Below, in pieces: positions 7,839-15,442 of a stretch of 33,178 bases of DNA. Positions within the stretch are counted from its first letter, which is position 1, and each line of letters opens with the position of its first letter. The stretch is from Micromonospora sp. AMSO31t. Lineage in GTDB: Bacteria > Actinomycetota > Actinomycetes > Mycobacteriales > Micromonosporaceae. Under the pieces are notes generated by a model. That model was not told the origin of the DNA. It searched no databases and saw only the letters and a list, made by a program, of their open reading frames with translations. Position numbers and translations under genes: made by a program. The stretch spans positions 1-33,178 of the forward strand of contig NZ_WBKT01000057.1 of the NCBI RefSeq assembly GCF_008868175.1. The letters are read 5' to 3'.

Positions 7839-8267
7839 TCAGCGCTCCTCGTCCCGCCGCCGGCGCGGCCGCTCCCGCTCCCGGTCGTCGCCCCGGTCGC
7901 GGAGGGAATCGGCCACCGCGCCGCTGATCTCCTGGGCCGCCTTGCCGAGCCCGGAGACCGCCTTGCCCTTGGTGGCGGCGCCGGCCGCGTCACCGACCAG
8001 GTCCGGCAGGCCCTTCTGGTCCTTCGGCACGATGCTCAGCCGGTCGACCGCCTCGGCGAACCGCAGGTACGTCTCGACGCTGGCGATCACGATCCGCGCG
8101 TTGATCTCCAGGAGCTGGATGCCGACCACGGCGACCGACACCTGGGCGTCGATCACCACGCCCTTGTCGAGCACGGTCTCCACGACGTCGGCGAGGGTGC
8201 CCCCGCCGCCGCCGCTGGTGCGCTCCAGGGCGCTGCCCGACTGTCCCGTCGTGGTGGACACGGTCAT
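7839..8267 (-). CDS. gvpA: Gas vesicle structural protein GvpA
   Basis: The main shell protein, 142 residues. The GvpA core is at ~24-78: LADVVETVLDKGVVID, then VAVVGIQLLEINARIVIASVETYLRFAEAV, close to the canonical wall protein. The remaining ~60 residues are a charged C-terminal tail ending in Arg/Asp/Glu runs; such tails are usual in actinobacterial GvpA. A Gly-rich stretch (GGGGG) lies before the core. ATG 8267 overlaps the TGA of the SRPBCC gene (ATGA), with AGGAG upstream. It is the only full GvpA in the window; gvpJ and gvpS are the divergent paralogues. Confidence 0.93.
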   Translation of the reverse strand: MTVSTTTGQSGSALERTSGGGGGTLADVVETVLDKGVVIDAQVSVAVVGIQLLEINARIVIASVETYLRFAEAVDRLSIVPKDQKGLPDLVGDAAGAATKGKAVSGLGKAAQEISGAVADSLRDRGDDRERERPRRRRDEER

Positions 8268-9523
8268 TCCTCACGCTCCTCTCGCCGGCGGCGCACCACC
8301 GGCCGTCGTGGTGTCTCGGGTGCCCGCCGGACGGGGCGCGGCCGCTCGGGGCGCGCCTCCCGCTCCTCGCGCGGCTGGGCGCGGCGCGCCCGCTCGGGGG
8401 CGCGGCGGCGCGGCGGCTCCTCCTCCTCGGGCTCCTCGTCGTACTCGTCGTCGTCGAAGTCGTCGCCCTCGTCGTAGTCCGCGTACTCCTCCTCGGCGGG
8501 GGTGGGACGGCGGCGCGGCGGCGGCGGCCGGCGGCGGCCGCGGCCGGCGGGCCGGCGCTCCTCCTCCGGCTCCTCCTCGGGCTCCTCCTCCGGCTCTTCC
8601 TCCGGTTCCTCGGCCCGGCCCCGCTGTTCGCCGCGGCCCCGCTGCTCCTCGCGGCCCTCCTGCTCCTCGCGGCTCTCCTGCTCGTCGCGGGCCTCCTGCT
8701 CCTCGCGGAGGGCGGTCTCGTGGTCCTTGACCACCTGGGAGTCCTCGATCTCACCGCGCCAGCCCTCGACCGAGTCGGGGTCGAGCACGGTCCGGGTCAT
8801 CACGTGCCGGACGAAGTGCTTCAGCTCCAGCCGGACCCGGCGGCCCTGGGCGCGCCACAGGTTGCCGGTGTGCTCGAAGAGGCCCTGCGGGTGGTACTCC
8901 AGCACCACGAGGATCCGGGTCAGTTCGGGGCCGACCTCGTGGAAGCTGACCGTGCCGTCGACGGAGCCCTTCTCGCCCTTGGACCGCCAGTGGATGAGCC
9001 GGTCCGGGATCTGCCGGACGATTGTCGACTCCCAGGTCCGGTGCGACCAGAAGACCTGCGCCTTCCAGGTCATCTTCCCGTCCTCGTCCCAGTCAGCCTG
9101 CTCGACCTTCTTCATGAAGCTCGGGAAGTCGCCGAACTGCGTCCACTGGTTGTACGCGACCCGGACCGGAACGCCGACCTCGATGGTCTCGACGATGTTG
9201 GTGACCTTGAGCTTCTTGCCACCGCCCTTGCCGCCCTTGCCACCGCCGAACGCCGACATCAACTTCTCCTTACCGCCGGCCAGGCCGGCCTGGAACATGG
9301 CCTTGACCGGGGAGTTGCCCTCGGCGAGCTTCTGCGCGCCGGTGGCGGCGGCGACCAGGCCGGGGCCCCCGCCCTGCTTGGCGTACTCGCTGAGCCGCCC
9401 GGTGGCGCCGGTGATCCGCTCGGTGACCACGTGCATGGCACGCTCACCGATGGCGGAGGCGAGGTTGCGCAGCTCGCCACCGATCTGGTCGCGGGCCCGC
9501 TCCGTGAGGTTGCTGGTCGCCAT
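8264..9523 (-). CDS. SRPBCC-domain protein of the gas vesicle cluster (GvpZ-like)
   Basis: A 419-residue protein. Residues 1-100 are helical with a Gly/Lys-rich linker (GGKGGKGGG). Residues ~106-245 form a polyketide cyclase/START-like SRPBCC domain (IEVGVPVRVAYNQWTQFGDFPSFM, WKAQVFW, VSFHEV, LVVLEYHP). The rest is a long low-complexity tail with REEQEx hexads, PEEE tetrads and acidic/Arg-Pro blocks. It matches the 'cyclase/dehydrase' protein placed as GvpZ in Streptomyces clusters; that name is from memory. ATG 9523 was chosen; GTG 9529, overlapping the upstream stop, is the alternative. The role is unknown: the SRPBCC pocket suggests a hydrophobic ligand, and the tail a scaffold. Confidence 0.8.
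   Translation of the reverse strand: MATSNLTERARDQIGGELRNLASAIGERAMHVVTERITGATGRLSEYAKQGGGPGLVAAATGAQKLAEGNSPVKAMFQAGLAGGKEKLMSAFGGGKGGKGGGKKLKVTNIVETIEVGVPVRVAYNQWTQFGDFPSFMKKVEQADWDEDGKMTWKAQVFWSHRTWESTIVRQIPDRLIHWRSKGEKGSVDGTVSFHEVGPELTRILVVLEYHPQGLFEHTGNLWRAQGRRVRLELKHFVRHVMTRTVLDPDSVEGWRGEIEDSQVVKDHETALREEQEARDEQESREEQEGREEQRGRGEQRGRAEEPEEEPEEEPEEEPEEERRPAGRGRRRPPPPRRRPTPAEEEYADYDEGDDFDDDEYDEEPEEEEPPRRRAPERARRAQPREEREARPERPRPVRRAPETPRRPVVRRRREEREE
8557..8604. repeat. Tandem 12-bp repeat encoding PEEE units in the SRPBCC protein
   Basis: Four head-to-tail copies of a gctcctcctccg-like 12-mer at 8557-8568, 8569-8580, 8581-8592 and 8593-8604, with single-base differences, plus a decayed fifth. 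On the minus strand they encode Pro-Glu-Glu-Glu units. Repeats of this kind can change copy number by slippage. Confidence 0.85.
8621..8714. repeat. ~18-bp degenerate tandem repeat encoding REEQEx hexads
   Basis: About five degenerate 18-nt units in the same gene encode REEQEA, RDEQES, REEQEG, REEQRG and RGEQRG on the minus strand. They form a highly charged, probably helical or disordered segment just after the SRPBCC domain. Confidence 0.75.
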
Positions 9524-9525
9524 GG

Positions 9526-9978
9526 TCACCGCCCCCGCTGCCGTCGCGCGACCGGGCGACCGCCCCGGTCCGTCTCGTCCCCCGCGGCGGGCTGCTCGTC
9601 GAGCTCCTCCTCGTCGTCGGCGGCGGACCGCTCGCCGTCCGCCGGCTCCTCGTCCGGACGGCCGCCGGCCGTCTTCCGGCGCAGCGCGTCGGCGCCGCCG
9701 CGCAGCTTGCCGCTGATCGCGTCGATGCCACTGCCCGCGGCCGCGGTCGCCGCGGCCCTGCCGGCGGTGGCCAGCGGGGCGCCCAGCTTGCCGAGGCCGC
9801 CGAGCTGGGGACTCGCGTTCATCAGGTCCGCGCCGAGCTGCTTCAGCCCGCCCGGCCGCTGGCTGGCCCGCCCGGCCGCCACGGCGGCGGCCAGGGTGAG
9901 GGCCGTGCGCATCTTCTTCCGGCGCCCGAGGAGGTAGCCGAAGCCCACCGCCAGCGCCACCCGTGCTCCGCTCTTCAT
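9526..9978 (-). CDS. Small GvpY-like protein, first gene of the gas vesicle operon
   Basis: A 150-residue protein with two short hydrophobic stretches at the N terminus (VALAVGFGYLLGRRKK, then ALTLAAAVAAGR) followed by a Gly/Ala-rich helical region and a polar acidic/Arg tail. The GYLLGR-KKMR start resembles the small protein located just before the SRPBCC gene in actinobacterial gas vesicle clusters (GvpY; sometimes misannotated as a DNA primase). The name is given from recall and context. ATG 9978 has AAGGAG five bases upstream. It begins the ten-gene operon, downstream of a SigB-like promoter at about 10108-10132. Confidence 0.72.
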   Translation of the reverse strand: MKSGARVALAVGFGYLLGRRKKMRTALTLAAAVAAGRASQRPGGLKQLGADLMNASPQLGGLGKLGAPLATAGRAAATAAAGSGIDAISGKLRGGADALRRKTAGGRPDEEPADGERSAADDEEELDEQPAAGDETDRGGRPVARRQRGR

Positions 9979-10107
9979 CAGTTCTCCTTCGCTCCCCGGC
10001 GGAAGCGGACACCCTCATGCGTGGAGCAGGCCCGGGAAAGCAGCTACCGGGGATCAGCGGGTGACGGGCCTGCGACCGGCGTCCCGTATCAGCGGACCCG
10101 GCGGGCA

Positions 10108-10132
10108 GTACCCGTCCCCCCATGCGCAAAAC
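10108..10132 (-). promoter_or_regulatory. SigB/SigF-type stress promoter of the gas vesicle operon
   Basis: On the minus strand GTTT (10132-10129) is followed, after 15 nt, by GGGTAC (10113-10108). This matches the actinobacterial SigB/SigF consensus (GnnT or GTTT, 14-16 nt, GGGTAy). Transcription would start near 10100, giving a ~120-nt untranslated leader before ATG 9978. The surrounding 9979-10272 stretch has no gene. Its right part (about 10120-10280) is clearly richer in A/T than the neighbourhood, and GCGCAAAAC occurs twice in it (10124-10132 and 10202-10210). Confidence 0.65.
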
Positions 10133-10272
10133 ATTTCAGCGGAATTGCCGAGGCGCATGTCACCGCACATTTGGATAGGCGGTTCAGGAGAGACAGAGAC
10201 GGCGCAAAACGGTCAGAGAAGCCCAGGAGAGCAGGGAAAAGTCAAATCTCGCAAGAAAGGTCGGCGAGAAAA

Positions 10273-10782
10273 TTAATGGGTTGGCAGGGCGGAATCGAGG
10301 CACATTTCCGCGCGGAGCTTCCCATCCTTCTCGCGCAATTCCGCGCCGCATTTCCGAAGGACTGAGACAGCGCCCTGGTTGTCCGGTGTCGTCTCGGCCA
10401 CGACGGTGCGCATGCCGGCCGCCGCGGCGGCGTGGAGCAGCTCCCGCAGGGCCGCCGCACCGAGCCCCTGACCGCGCGCCGAGCGGCCCAGCCACATCCC
10501 GGTCTCCACCGTCCCCGGCTCGCCGCACCGGGTCATCCGGACCATGCCGACCACCTCGCCGCCGGCCACGATCGCGTACATCAGGGTGTGGGTCGGGCCG
10601 TCCAGCCCGCCGAAGCTCGCCCGGTGGAACTCGCGGAAGGCCTCCCGACGGGCCAGCGACCACCCGGCCGGGGCCTCGACCGGGGGCATGACATCCTCCG
10701 GCTCCGCCTCGGCAGCCGCTACGGAGAGCAACGGCTCCAGGTTTCGCTCGTCCACCGGCTCCAGCCGTACCGTACCCGTCAC
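10273..10782 (-). CDS. GNAT family N-acetyltransferase
   Basis: A 169-residue GNAT protein. It opens with the substrate-recognition segment VRLEPVDERNLEPLL, continues with WSLARREAFREFHRA, the central strand YAIVAGGEVVGMVRM and the acetyl-CoA binding motif GMWLGRSARGQGLGAAAL (RGQGLG), and ends with VAETTPDNQGAVSVLRKCG. This is the typical single-domain layout of the RimJ/RimL-like subfamily. The substrate is unknown. GTG 10782 was chosen because the recognisable fold starts there; the open frame runs 36 codons further upstream without any similarity that I can see. It points towards the gas vesicle operon but is separated from it by that operon's promoter region. Confidence 0.85.
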   Translation of the reverse strand: MTGTVRLEPVDERNLEPLLSVAAAEAEPEDVMPPVEAPAGWSLARREAFREFHRASFGGLDGPTHTLMYAIVAGGEVVGMVRMTRCGEPGTVETGMWLGRSARGQGLGAAALRELLHAAAAAGMRTVVAETTPDNQGAVSVLRKCGAELREKDGKLRAEMCLDSALPTH

Positions 10783-10933
10783 GAGCCGCAGTCTGCCGGT
10801 CGTACCGGCCCAAGTCCACCCCTTTGGGCGCGGACTGCCGGTCCGGCGGAGGGGGTCGGCCGGTCGTACCCCCGGGGTGTTCCGCCTCACGCTCCGTTGT
10901 CAGCCAACCGGCCCGTTTCGACCGTGAGGGTGC

Positions 10934-11836
10934 TCACCCCGCCGGCATGAACTCGCAGAGCACCGCCGAGGCGTCGTCCGTGCGCTTGTGCCGGCGCAAC
11001 CGGTCCGGGTGGTCCCGCTCGGCCGCCCGGACCCGGTCGATCAGCCCCTCCGGGCCCTCGGCCGCCGTCACGTCGAGCAGGCCGGCCCAGTCGAAGAGGC
11101 CGAACTGCTCGACCGCACAGGAGGCGCCGTCGCTGAGCAGCGCGGCCCGTCGCAGCGCCCCCGGCCCGCGCAGCGGCAGCGTGCCGGTCACCGCGTGGTA
11201 CGCCGCGTCCGGGTCGCTGGCGGCTGCCCAGTAGCCGTGCGTCCGGTTCATCCGGCTCCGCTGCACGGTCACCGCCCGGTGGAACCGGGTCGCCGCGTCG
11301 ACGCCCCCGTCCGGCAGCGCGGCGGCCGTCCGGCGCAGGTCCGCCAGCGCCGTGTCCAGCCGGTCGTCGGAGACCACGTCGATCCGGTCCCCGGTGTCGA
11401 GCACGAGCGGGCTGTCGCAGAGCACCAGGTAGTCCACCTGGTCACCGCCCTCCCGGAGGAGGCAGACGGTGGAGGACGGGGTGCCCGGATGGTCCAGGTC
11501 GCAGTCGCCGCGGTGGTCGGCCCGCACGGCCAGGATCGCCGCCGCCAGGCTGCTCATCAGCGTGGCCGCCGGGCGGGCCGCGACGGCCAGGCCGATCCGG
11601 GCGGCCAGGTGCCGGACGTACCACGCCGGGCCGTGCACGCAGCCGGTGTCGAATCCCTCCGGCACGGTCGCCCCGTCGAGGACGCCGACCAGCGGGCCGA
11701 TCCGGAAGACCAGGTCCTCGTTCTCCAGCCGGCCGGGGGCCGGATCGGAGGCGGAGCGTACCCGCATCATCGGCGCCGTCCCGACCGGCCGGGCGGGCCG
11801 GCTGCCGATCGCGTACCGGCGGTCTGGTGCCCCCAT
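10934..11836 (-). CDS. PPM/PP2C-type protein phosphatase-like protein
   Basis: A 300-residue protein with the PPM metal-site motifs in order: ENED (~38-41), GVLDGA (~51-56), LLSDGA (~235-240 region) and TDDAS near the C terminus. All acidic metal ligands appear to be kept, so it is probably an active Mg/Mn-dependent Ser/Thr phosphatase. It has no membrane segment or regulatory domain. ATG 11836 is preceded by GGAGGGAG at good spacing; an alternative start is the ATG pair at 11770/11767. The substrates are unknown; the gene stands alone between the acetyltransferase and the DUF3263 gene, all three on the minus strand. Confidence 0.82.
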   Translation of the reverse strand: MGAPDRRYAIGSRPARPVGTAPMMRVRSASDPAPGRLENEDLVFRIGPLVGVLDGATVPEGFDTGCVHGPAWYVRHLAARIGLAVAARPAATLMSSLAAAILAVRADHRGDCDLDHPGTPSSTVCLLREGGDQVDYLVLCDSPLVLDTGDRIDVVSDDRLDTALADLRRTAAALPDGGVDAATRFHRAVTVQRSRMNRTHGYWAAASDPDAAYHAVTGTLPLRGPGALRRAALLSDGASCAVEQFGLFDWAGLLDVTAAEGPEGLIDRVRAAERDHPDRLRRHKRTDDASAVLCEFMPAG

Positions 11837-11946
11837 CCGTCTGCTCCCTCCGTCGCCGTTCGCCGCCTACCCGGAGCGCCGGAGCCCATGCCGGTGCGGC
11901 CGGACCGGAGGGCGGGTGCGGGCGGATCCGAGGATGGTGCGGGCGG

Positions 11947-12375
11947 TCAGCGCCGCCGGTTCCGGGCCCGGGACGAGCGCAGCCGGCGCAGCCGGCCCAC
12001 CAGCACCGGCTCGGCGGCGAGCGCGGCCGGCTGGTCCAGCAGCGCGTTGAGCAGCTGGTAGTAGCGGGTCGCGGAGAGCCCGAAGGTGTCCCGGATGGCC
12101 TGTTCCTTGGCGCCCGCGTGCTTCCACCACTGCTGCTCGAAGGCGAGGATCTGCCGGTCCCGCTCGGTCAGCCCGCCGGCCCCGCCGGGGGCCTCCGCGG
12201 CGAGGGCCGAATCCGCCGGCCCGTCGTCCGGCGGCCCGTCGTCCGGGACGGCCTCGACCGCGGGGGCGGAGCGGGGTGGCGGGACGGTGCGGCCGGCCTC
12301 GCGGCGCGCGACGTCGGCGGTCCCCGACGGCTCGGGCCGGTCGGTGGCGGCCCGCTCCGTGGCGTCGGCGGGCAA
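11947..12375 (-). CDS. DUF3263 domain protein
   Basis: A 142-residue protein. The N-terminal half is Ala/Pro/Asp-rich and disordered; the DUF3263 domain covers ~68-135 (LTERDRQILAFEQQWWKHAG, then AIRDTFGLSATRYYQLLNALLD). The domain resembles a sigma-region-4-like helix-turn-helix and is widespread in actinobacteria; a DNA-binding role is plausible but unproven. The TTG start at 12375 is supported by GAGGAG five bases upstream and by the lack of an in-frame ATG or GTG nearby. Confidence 0.85.
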   Translation of the reverse strand: MPADATERAATDRPEPSGTADVARREAGRTVPPPRSAPAVEAVPDDGPPDDGPADSALAAEAPGGAGGLTERDRQILAFEQQWWKHAGAKEQAIRDTFGLSATRYYQLLNALLDQPAALAAEPVLVGRLRRLRSSRARNRRR

Positions 12376-12481
12376 TGGCGCTCCTCAGCGGGACGGGGCG
12401 ACCGGCACGACGACGCCGGCCGGGGGACCCCAGCCTAACCAGGGTCCGCCCGGCCCGCATCGGACGCGGGGTCCGCGCCGG

Positions 12482-13498
12482 TCAGGCGATGTCCCGCCGG
12501 CGCATCGACCAGAACGCGCCGATCAGCGCGGCGGCGGCGCCCACCCCGAGCACCAGCGCGGACTGCTGCCAGGTGACCACCAGCTTGGCCGGTTCACAGG
12601 CGCCCTTGGCGAACTGGCAGGTGTCGTAGTCGAAGAGTTCGACCTTCTTCATGAACCACGACTGGGCGTACGTGGACAGGACGTAGCGGTCGCCGAACGG
12701 CACGGAGAGCACGGCAACGGCGATCCGGATGCCGATCTCGCTGATCGCGAAGACCGCCACGGCCGCGCCGAGCGCCATCGCGGTGTGCCGCCCCAGCGAG
12801 GCGAGCGCGAAGGCCACCGCGCCGACGAGCAGGATGAGCCCGACCGCCCGCAGGCCGTCGAGGCCGATGGACTGCCACACCCCGGCGGTCACCTTGGCGG
12901 TGGTCCCCCGGTAGCGGCCGATGAGCCAGAAGGCGAGCGTCCAGAAGGCGCCGAGCACCAGGCTCACCCCGAGCACGGTGGTGAGCAGCGCGGCCAGCTT
13001 GGTGCCCAGCACGGCGAGCCGTTTCGGCCGCCAGAGCAGCAGGTTCATCATCCCGCCGGTGCTCCACTCGGCGCCCACGTAGGAGGCGCCCACGATGAAC
13101 GCGAAGAGCGCCACCGCCCCGGCGAAGACCGCGATGAACATGGGGAACTCGGCCCGGAAGTCGAACTGGTAGGGCAGGTTCCACTTCGGGTCGAACATCT
13201 CGGGCTGCGGCTGCCAGTCCCGGCCGCAGTTCGGGCCGTACCGTTCCTCGGTGTCCTGGTCCCCGCGGGCCTTGGCGGCGTCGCAGTCGGCGACCGTCTT
13301 CTTCCAGTCCTCCATCGCCCGCTGGTACTGGGCGTCGGACTCGACCTGGGCGGCCGCCACCGTCTCCTTCGAGAGCTGGTGGCTGGAGAAGCTGAAGGCG
13401 GTGGCCACGGTGGCCAGCCCGAGCAGCAGCAGGACCAGCAGCAGCCGGGTGAGCCGGCGCTTGCTGAGCCGGCGCAGTTCGGTGAAGTACAAGCTCAT
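12482..13498 (-). CDS. ABC-2 type transporter permease
   Basis: A 338-residue membrane protein of the ABC-2 permease type. TM1 (~16-35, LLLVLLLLGLATVATAF) is followed by a ~100-residue outside loop with two cysteines, then TM segments around FIAVFAGAVALFAFIVGA, TTVLGVSLVLGAFWTLAFW, VGLILLVGAVAFALASL, GAAVAVFAISEIGI and ALVLGVGAAAALIGAFW. The region after TM2 (YVGAEWSTGGMMNLLLW) is the usual cytosolic coupling motif of this family. Its ATG at 13498 overlaps the stop of the ATPase gene (ATGA), so both form one export pair. The substrate is not predictable. Confidence 0.88.
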   Translation of the reverse strand: MSLYFTELRRLSKRRLTRLLLVLLLLGLATVATAFSFSSHQLSKETVAAAQVESDAQYQRAMEDWKKTVADCDAAKARGDQDTEERYGPNCGRDWQPQPEMFDPKWNLPYQFDFRAEFPMFIAVFAGAVALFAFIVGASYVGAEWSTGGMMNLLLWRPKRLAVLGTKLAALLTTVLGVSLVLGAFWTLAFWLIGRYRGTTAKVTAGVWQSIGLDGLRAVGLILLVGAVAFALASLGRHTAMALGAAVAVFAISEIGIRIAVAVLSVPFGDRYVLSTYAQSWFMKKVELFDYDTCQFAKGACEPAKLVVTWQQSALVLGVGAAAALIGAFWSMRRRDIA

Positions 13499-14502
13499 GC
13501 GCCCCAACCTCCCGTGGTGGCGCCGCTGCCCGGCTCACCGACCTTCGTGGACTGGTCGACCTGCCGGTGCTGGCCGGGAACCGGCGCGGTGGCGGTCAGT
13601 TCGAGGAAGACGCTCTCCAGGTCGACCGCGACGGGGGTCAGCTCGCTGACGTAGAGGCCCTGCTCGGCCAGGACGCGGCTGACCGTGGCCGGCTTGTCGA
13701 CGCCGGAGAGCATCAGGTGGTCGGGCTCGGCGGTGACGCGGATCCCGGCCCGGGTCAGCGTCTCGGTCGCCTGCGGCAGGTCGGTGACCGCCTCCAGGCG
13801 GACCCGCACGGCGCCCTGCGAGTGGGCGGCGAGCACCTCGTCGACCGGCCCGAAGGCGACCCGCCGGCCCAGCGAGATGATGGTGACCGAGTCGCAGATG
13901 AGCTGGATCTCGCCGAGGATGTGGCTGGAGAGCACGACGGTCATCCCGGCGGCGGACAGGTCGCGCATGAGCCCGCGCATCTCCCGGATGCCGCCCGGGT
14001 CGAGGCCGTTGGCCGGCTCGTCGAGGATCAGCAGCTTCGGGTTCTTCAGCAGGGCGGAGGCGACGGCGAGCCGCTGCTTCATGCCGAGCGAGTAGGTCTT
14101 CACCCGCTCGCCGGCCCGGTCGCGCAGCCCGACCAGCTCCAGCACCTCGTCGACCCGCTGCTTGGGCAGCTCACCGGCCTGGGCGAGCAGCCCGAGGGTG
14201 TCCCGGGCGGAGAAGTGCGGGAAGAACTGCGGGCTCTCCACGATGGCGCCGACCTGGCCGGCGACCGCGGGCAGGGCCTGCGGCAGCTCCTGGCCGAGGA
14301 TGGCCATCCGGCCGCCGTTGGGCCGGATCAGGCCGAGCAGCGTCCGCAGCGTGGTGGTCTTGCCCGAGCCGTTGGGGCCGAGGAAGCCGTGCACCTGGCC
14401 GGCCTCGACCCGCATGTCGAAGCCGTCGAGCGCGTGGCGGACCCCGCGTTTCCGGCTCCGGTACGTCTTGCGGAGACCTTCGATCTCCAGGACAGCCGAC
14501 AA
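13495..14502 (-). CDS. ABC transporter ATP-binding protein
   Basis: A 335-residue ATPase of the drug/antibiotic-export (CcmA-like) type: Walker A GPNGSGKTT (~42-50), Q-loop VESPQFF, signature YSLGMKQR, Walker B LLILDEPANGLDPGG and a switch His in LSSHIL, then a ~100-residue C-terminal extension. The TTG start at 14502 is preceded by GGGGGAGG with five bases in between; no nearer ATG or GTG fits. It pairs with the permease downstream. Expression is probably controlled from the palindrome-rich promoter just upstream (14524-14577). Confidence 0.9.
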   Translation of the reverse strand: MSAVLEIEGLRKTYRSRKRGVRHALDGFDMRVEAGQVHGFLGPNGSGKTTTLRTLLGLIRPNGGRMAILGQELPQALPAVAGQVGAIVESPQFFPHFSARDTLGLLAQAGELPKQRVDEVLELVGLRDRAGERVKTYSLGMKQRLAVASALLKNPKLLILDEPANGLDPGGIREMRGLMRDLSAAGMTVVLSSHILGEIQLICDSVTIISLGRRVAFGPVDEVLAAHSQGAVRVRLEAVTDLPQATETLTRAGIRVTAEPDHLMLSGVDKPATVSRVLAEQGLYVSELTPVAVDLESVFLELTATAPVPGQHRQVDQSTKVGEPGSGATTGGWGA

Positions 14503-14523
14503 GCTGACCTCCCCCGATAAGTA

Positions 14524-14577
14524 GGTGTCAGCTCGACACCATACGCGGTATGCAGGCGGAGACAATACCCGGTATGC
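14524..14577 (-). promoter_or_regulatory. Promoter with twin palindromic operators before the ABC exporter
   Basis: Reading leftwards, a -35-like TTGTCT (14565-14560) and a -10-like TATGGT (14543-14538) are 16 nt apart. Two near-identical boxes, ATACGCGGTATGC (14541-14553) and ATACCCGGTATGC (14565-14577), lie 24 bp apart and contain 11-bp palindromes covering the -10 and -35. A third inverted repeat, GGTGTC-N5-GACACC, spans 14524-14540. The layout fits a repressor blocking polymerase; the repressor is not identified. Confidence 0.55.
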
Positions 14578-14623
14578 ATCGGGGTTTTCCCGGATTCGGG
14601 ATCAGGCGCGCCGGCGGGGTCGG

Positions 14624-15409
14624 TCAGGCGCAGACGACGTGCACGCCCGCGTCGCGGAACGCCTGCACCACAGTGGGCGACGCCCCGGAGTCGGTCACCA
14701 GCGTCTCCACCCGGTCCACCGGGCAGATCCGGGCGAACGCGTGCCCGCCCAGCTTCGACGAGTCGGCGATGACCACGACCCGCTTGGCCCGGGCCACCAT
14801 GAGGCTGTTCATGGCCGCCTCGCCCTCGTGGTGGGCGGCCGCGCCGAGCTGCGGGTCGATGGCGTCCACGCCGAGCAGCGCCACGTCCAGGGTGACCTCG
14901 CGCAGCAGCGCCCCGCCCAGCGGGCCGACCAGCTCGAACGACTTGGGCCGGACCACGCCGCCGGCCACCACCACCTTCATCCGCGAGCGCACCAGCAGCT
15001 CGTTGGCGATGTTCAAGGCGTTGGTGACCACGGTGAGCTGGGCGCCCTCGGCGCTGGTGTTCAAGTCGGGGCGGACGGCCAGGGCCCGGGCCACCTCGGT
15101 GCTGGTGGTGCCGCCGTTCAGCCCGACCACGGTGCCCGGGGAGACCAGCGCGGCGGCGGCCGCGCCGATCCGCTGCTTCTCGGCCGAGTGCTTGGCCGTC
15201 TTGTAGCGCAGCGGCAGGTCGTAGGAGACGCCGTTGGCGACCGCGCCGCCCCGGGTCCGCGTGATCATCTGCTGCTGGGCGAGCTGGTCGAAGTCACGCC
15301 GGATGGTGGCCTGGGAGACGTCCAGGCGCTCGGCCGCCTCCTCGACGCTGACCCGGCCGCTGTCGGTCAGCATCTCGAGCAGCGCATTCCATCTGGCGTA
15401 GCGGTCCAC
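14624..15409 (-). CDS. DeoR family transcriptional regulator
   Basis: A 261-residue DeoR-type repressor. The N-terminal winged helix-turn-helix (~8-60) carries VSVEEAAERLDVSQATIRRDFDQL; the C-terminal sugar-phosphate-sensing domain has the family motifs LNGGTTSTEVARAL, VVTNALNIANEL, GGVVRPKSFELVGP and ALLGVDAIDP. GTG 15409 was chosen because GGAGG lies six bases upstream and the DRYARW start is typical; the frame extends further upstream without similarity. It is divergent from the SIS-ROK-nagA operon and most likely represses it, with a sugar phosphate as inducer. Confidence 0.9.
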   Translation of the reverse strand: MDRYARWNALLEMLTDSGRVSVEEAAERLDVSQATIRRDFDQLAQQQMITRTRGGAVANGVSYDLPLRYKTAKHSAEKQRIGAAAAALVSPGTVVGLNGGTTSTEVARALAVRPDLNTSAEGAQLTVVTNALNIANELLVRSRMKVVVAGGVVRPKSFELVGPLGGALLREVTLDVALLGVDAIDPQLGAAAHHEGEAAMNSLMVARAKRVVVIADSSKLGGHAFARICPVDRVETLVTDSGASPTVVQAFRDAGVHVVCA

Positions 15410-15442
15410 GGGGGGCCTCCACTGACTCTGCACGAACGGTGA

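Noticed and set aside
9524..10129. N-terminal extension of the SRPBCC gene frame
   Set aside because: It overlaps the small GvpY-like gene in another frame and is Arg/Gly low complexity; ATG 9523 fits gene spacing.
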